From: Desulfocapsa sp.
GTDB lineage: Bacteria > Desulfobacterota > Desulfobulbia > Desulfobulbales > Desulfocapsaceae
Length of the DNA stretch: 6,730 bases
Direction of reading: 5' to 3'
NCBI GenBank assembly: GCA_029934815.1
Contig: JAOZLM010000051.1
Location: 4,087 to 10,816 of the forward strand
The notes beneath the pieces are model-generated. The model made no database searches and was not told the DNA's origin. It saw nothing but the letters and a program-made list of their open reading frames with translations. This document shows positions 5,014-6,730 of the stretch, piece by piece. Numbering within the stretch: position 1 is the first letter of the stretch; each line of letters opens with the position of its first letter. Both the position numbers and the translations under genes were made by a program.

Positions 5014-6300
5014 ATGAATACAACTGTTTCAGATAAGATGTTTGAAAAAGCAAAAGAGGTTATTCCAGGTGGCGTAAACAGTCCAGTCCGGGCATGTAAA
5101 TCCGTTGGTAGAAATCCTATTTTTATCCAGAAGGCTAAAGGCTCGAAGGTCTATGACATTGATGGTAACGAATATATTGATTTTGTCTGTTCCTGGGGGC
5201 CTATGATTCATGGGCATGCCCCTGAGGAGATTATTGAAGCGGTGAAAGAGGCAGCAGATGATTCGACTTCGTTTGGTGCGCCTACCACAAAAGAAATGGC
5301 GCTGGCGGCTATGGTGGTTGATGCTGTGCCATCCATCGAGAAAGTGCGTTTTGTAAACTCCGGTACAGAGGCCACCATGAGTGCTGTTCGTCTGGCTCGT
5401 GGGTACACCGGTAAAGATGTCATTGTGAAATTTGATGGTTGTTATCATGGCCATGCAGATTCTTTTCTTATTAAAGCGGGTTCCGGTGTTATCACCCTCG
5501 GCATTCCGGGCAGTCCTGGTGTTCCCGAAGACGTTGTTAAAAATACCATTTCCATTCCCTATAACAACGAAGAAATACTGGAAAAGACTTTACGGGAAAA
5601 AAGTGATTCCATAGCCTGTGTAATTGTGGAGCCTGTGGCCGGAAATATGGGTTGTGTTCCGCCAAACGAATCATTCTTGAAAAAGATGCGTGAGCTTACT
5701 GCTGAGCTTGGTATTGTTCTGATCTTTGACGAAGTAATTACAGGATTCCGCCTCTCATATGGCGGTGCACAGGAATTTTATAACATTATGCCGGATCTTA
5801 CCTGCCTTGGGAAAATTATTGGTGGCGGGTTACCTGTTGGTGCTTACGGCGGTAAGGCGGAGATAATGGATCAGATTGCACCAGATGGACCGGTATATCA
5901 GGCGGGAACGCTCTCAGGAAATCCTTTGGCCATGGCAGCCGGTATTGCCAATTTAAAACTTCTGCGAGAACCAAACTTCTATAAAGAGCTGAATGAGAAA
6001 GCGGAGTTTTTTGCAGATGGTCTCACAAAAGCAGCAGAATCTGCTGGTATTCCGGTGACGCTTAACCGGGTCGGATCTCTCATGACAGGATTCTTCACAC
6101 AAGATCCGGTAACCGATTTTGAATCGGCCATGAAGTCAGATGTAGACAAGTATGCAGCGCATTATCGACAAATGCTCGATAAGGGTGTGTACCTTGCTCC
6201 GTCTCAGTTTGAGGTCGCTTTTATATCAGCATCTCACACCACTGAGGAGCTGGAAAAGGTGATAAAAATGACTGAATGGTCATTCAAAAAATTGAGCTAA
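5014..6300 (+). CDS. hemL: Glutamate-1-semialdehyde 2,1-aminomutase
   Basis: A 428-residue PLP enzyme of the class-III aminotransferase fold, close to the usual family length. It converts glutamate-1-semialdehyde into 5-aminolevulinate, the last step of the C5 route to haem and other tetrapyrroles. Numbered from ATG 5014, the sequence shows PGGVNSPVRA near the N-terminus (18-27), the phosphate-binding SGTEA (116-120), CYHGH (143-147) with the aromatic residue that stacks on PLP, FDEVITGFR (238-246) with D239 contacting the pyridine nitrogen, and LGKIIGGGLPVGA (265-277) with K267 as the PLP lysine. TLSGNPLAMAAG (299-310) is also family-typical. No key residue is missing. The enzyme normally works after HemA (glutamyl-tRNA reductase), which is not in this window. 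The gene has its own promoter and is followed after 94 bp by the ATP synthase genes. Confidence 0.97.
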   Translation: MNTTVSDKMFEKAKEVIPGGVNSPVRACKSVGRNPIFIQKAKGSKVYDIDGNEYIDFVCSWGPMIHGHAPEEIIEAVKEAADDSTSFGAPTTKEMALAAMVVDAVPSIEKVRFVNSGTEATMSAVRLARGYTGKDVIVKFDGCYHGHADSFLIKAGSGVITLGIPGSPGVPEDVVKNTISIPYNNEEILEKTLREKSDSIACVIVEPVAGNMGCVPPNESFLKKMRELTAELGIVLIFDEVITGFRLSYGGAQEFYNIMPDLTCLGKIIGGGLPVGAYGGKAEIMDQIAPDGPVYQAGTLSGNPLAMAAGIANLKLLREPNFYKELNEKAEFFADGLTKAAESAGIPVTLNRVGSLMTGFFTQDPVTDFESAMKSDVDKYAAHYRQMLDKGVYLAPSQFEVAFISASHTTEELEKVIKMTEWSFKKLS

Positions 6301-6394
6301 ATTTAAGAAAACAATTGACTTTGACGGGTGGGCATGATAACAAATTCAATCGTCTGCTGGCGAAATGCGCTGACAGCAAAAGGTGGAAACAAAC
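6301..6394 (+). other. hemL-atpZ intergenic gap
   Basis: This 94-bp gap has no clear terminator after hemL. TTGACT (6315-6320) could be a -35 box, but the best -10 candidates downstream are poor or wrongly spaced, so an atp promoter here is only possible. A hairpin can be drawn just before the atpZ ribosome-binding site: TGCTG and GCG (6355-6362) pair with CGC (6368-6370) and CAGCA (6374-6378), with a three-base bulge. Read-through from hemL into atp is plausible. Confidence 0.4.
6380..6386 (+). promoter_or_regulatory. atpZ ribosome-binding site, decides start at 6395
   Basis: The run AAGGTGG lies 8 nt before the ATG at 6395. An in-frame GTG at 6383 falls inside this site and would lack its own Shine-Dalgarno, so the ATG is preferred. 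Confidence 0.7.
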
Positions 6395-6646
6395 ATGGCT
6401 AAATTGAGTACTGAAATGATAGGTGCTCTCGGTAACTATGGACATATCGGATTCACCTTTGTAATTGCAATTTTTTTGGGTCTTGGTGGTGGTATTTATC
6501 TCGACGAACATTTCTTTGAGGGATCTACTTCTCCATGGTTTACATTTATCGGCCTCGCCTTCGGTATTGCAGCTGGTTTTAAGAGTTTATTTGATATTCT
6601 TAAAAGCCAGATGGAAAAACCGGAAGACGAGGAAACAGAAGGGTAG
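6395..6646 (+). CDS. atpZ: AtpZ-like small membrane protein of the ATP synthase cluster
   Basis: An 83-residue protein with two hydrophobic helices, about 16-35 and 47-65. The first ends in the family-typical GLGGGIYLDE (29-38), and the second lies within the PWFTFIGLAFGIAAGFKSLFDIL stretch. A charged, acidic C-terminal tail follows (about 72-83). This is the pattern of the AtpZ/'ATPase gene 1' family, small proteins encoded at the head of many F-type ATP synthase operons. They are not core rotary subunits; roles in Mg2+/Ca2+ transport or assembly, together with AtpI, have been proposed. The next gene starts 6 bp after this stop and looks like atpI, which supports the call. The family is short and weakly conserved, so the assignment rests on topology, the GGGIYLDE segment and context. 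Confidence 0.85.
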   Translation: MAKLSTEMIGALGNYGHIGFTFVIAIFLGLGGGIYLDEHFFEGSTSPWFTFIGLAFGIAAGFKSLFDILKSQMEKPEDEETEG

Positions 6647-6652
6647 TCGGCT

Positions 6653-6730
6653 GTGCTTGATATTTCATTAAAACAGGTACAGGCCATGAGTTTTGGCTTT
6701 CTTCTGGCATTAACAGGTGGTTCATGGCTG
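6653..6730 (+). CDS. atpI: ATP synthase subunit I-like protein, N-terminal fragment (runs off right edge)
   Basis: From GTG 6653 the frame is open to the window end for 26 codons, encoding a short polar start (LDISLKQVQ) and then the beginning of a membrane helix (MSFGFLLALTGGSWL, 12-26). The style and position fit AtpI, a small membrane protein implicated in assembly of the c-ring and usually encoded between atpZ and atpB. AAGGG at 6639-6643 lies 9 nt before the GTG. An in-frame ATG at 6686 is an alternative start with weaker upstream sequence; it would begin right at the hydrophobic helix. Only 26 codons are visible, so the family assignment is context-led. Confidence 0.6.
   Translation, partial: MLDISLKQVQAMSFGFLLALTGGSWL

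Noticed and set aside
6383..6394. GTG start for atpZ at 6383.
   Set aside because: The GTG lies inside the AAGGTGG ribosome-binding site of the ATG at 6395.
6301..6394. Sigma54-type promoter before atpZ.
   Set aside because: GG and GC elements exist, but none has the required 10-bp spacing with flanking consensus.
1..6730. CRISPR arrays, tRNA or rRNA genes, transposases, phage or defence genes.
   Set aside because: No regularly spaced repeats, no cloverleaf or rRNA signatures, and no protein of those types is visible on either strand.

Overview
The window is about 6.7 kb of bacterial chromosome and is almost entirely housekeeping sequence. The gene set points to a sulfate- or sulfur-metabolising anaerobe of the Desulfobacterota (former Deltaproteobacteria), perhaps near Desulfobulbales. 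The reasons are a NIL-domain di-cluster ferredoxin of the type used for sulfide-based homocysteine synthesis in methanogens and sulfate reducers, a BamD outer-membrane lipoprotein (so a Gram-negative envelope), C5-pathway haem synthesis (hemL), and an atpZ-atpI pair opening an ATP synthase cluster. The taxonomic call is inference from protein style and gene order.

Layout. (1) Positions 1-71, minus strand: the first 23 codons of metK (S-adenosylmethionine synthetase), running off the left edge and read from a promoter near 181-210. (2) Positions 368-2420, plus strand: a three-gene run. An APH-like kinase-fold protein overlaps a small P-loop kinase by 14 bp; many bacteria carry these two modules as one polypeptide. 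A NIL-domain 2x[4Fe-4S] ferredoxin follows. (3) Positions 2447-2545: an uncoded 99-bp element with perfect 26-bp inverted arms and a GC-richer 47-nt loop, lying between convergent genes. (4) Positions 4645-2590, minus strand: a tight trxA-trxB-bamD operon. (5) Positions 4646-5013: the divergent control region between trxA and hemL, with a good sigma70-type promoter on each side, a dyad over the trxA -10 box and related GARTACAW sites. (6) Positions 5014-6730, plus strand: hemL, then atpZ and the start of atpI.

How the genes fit together. metK and the NIL-ferredoxin both fit methionine and SAM metabolism, separated by the kinase pair of unknown role. trxA and trxB form a complete NADPH-thioredoxin reductase-thioredoxin relay, co-transcribed with an outer-membrane assembly lipoprotein. 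hemL supplies 5-aminolevulinate for haem and sits directly before the ATP synthase genes.

No complete novel system is visible. The best leads are the palindromic element, the split kinase pair, the NIL-ferredoxin context near metK, and the repeated motifs in the two divergent control regions.
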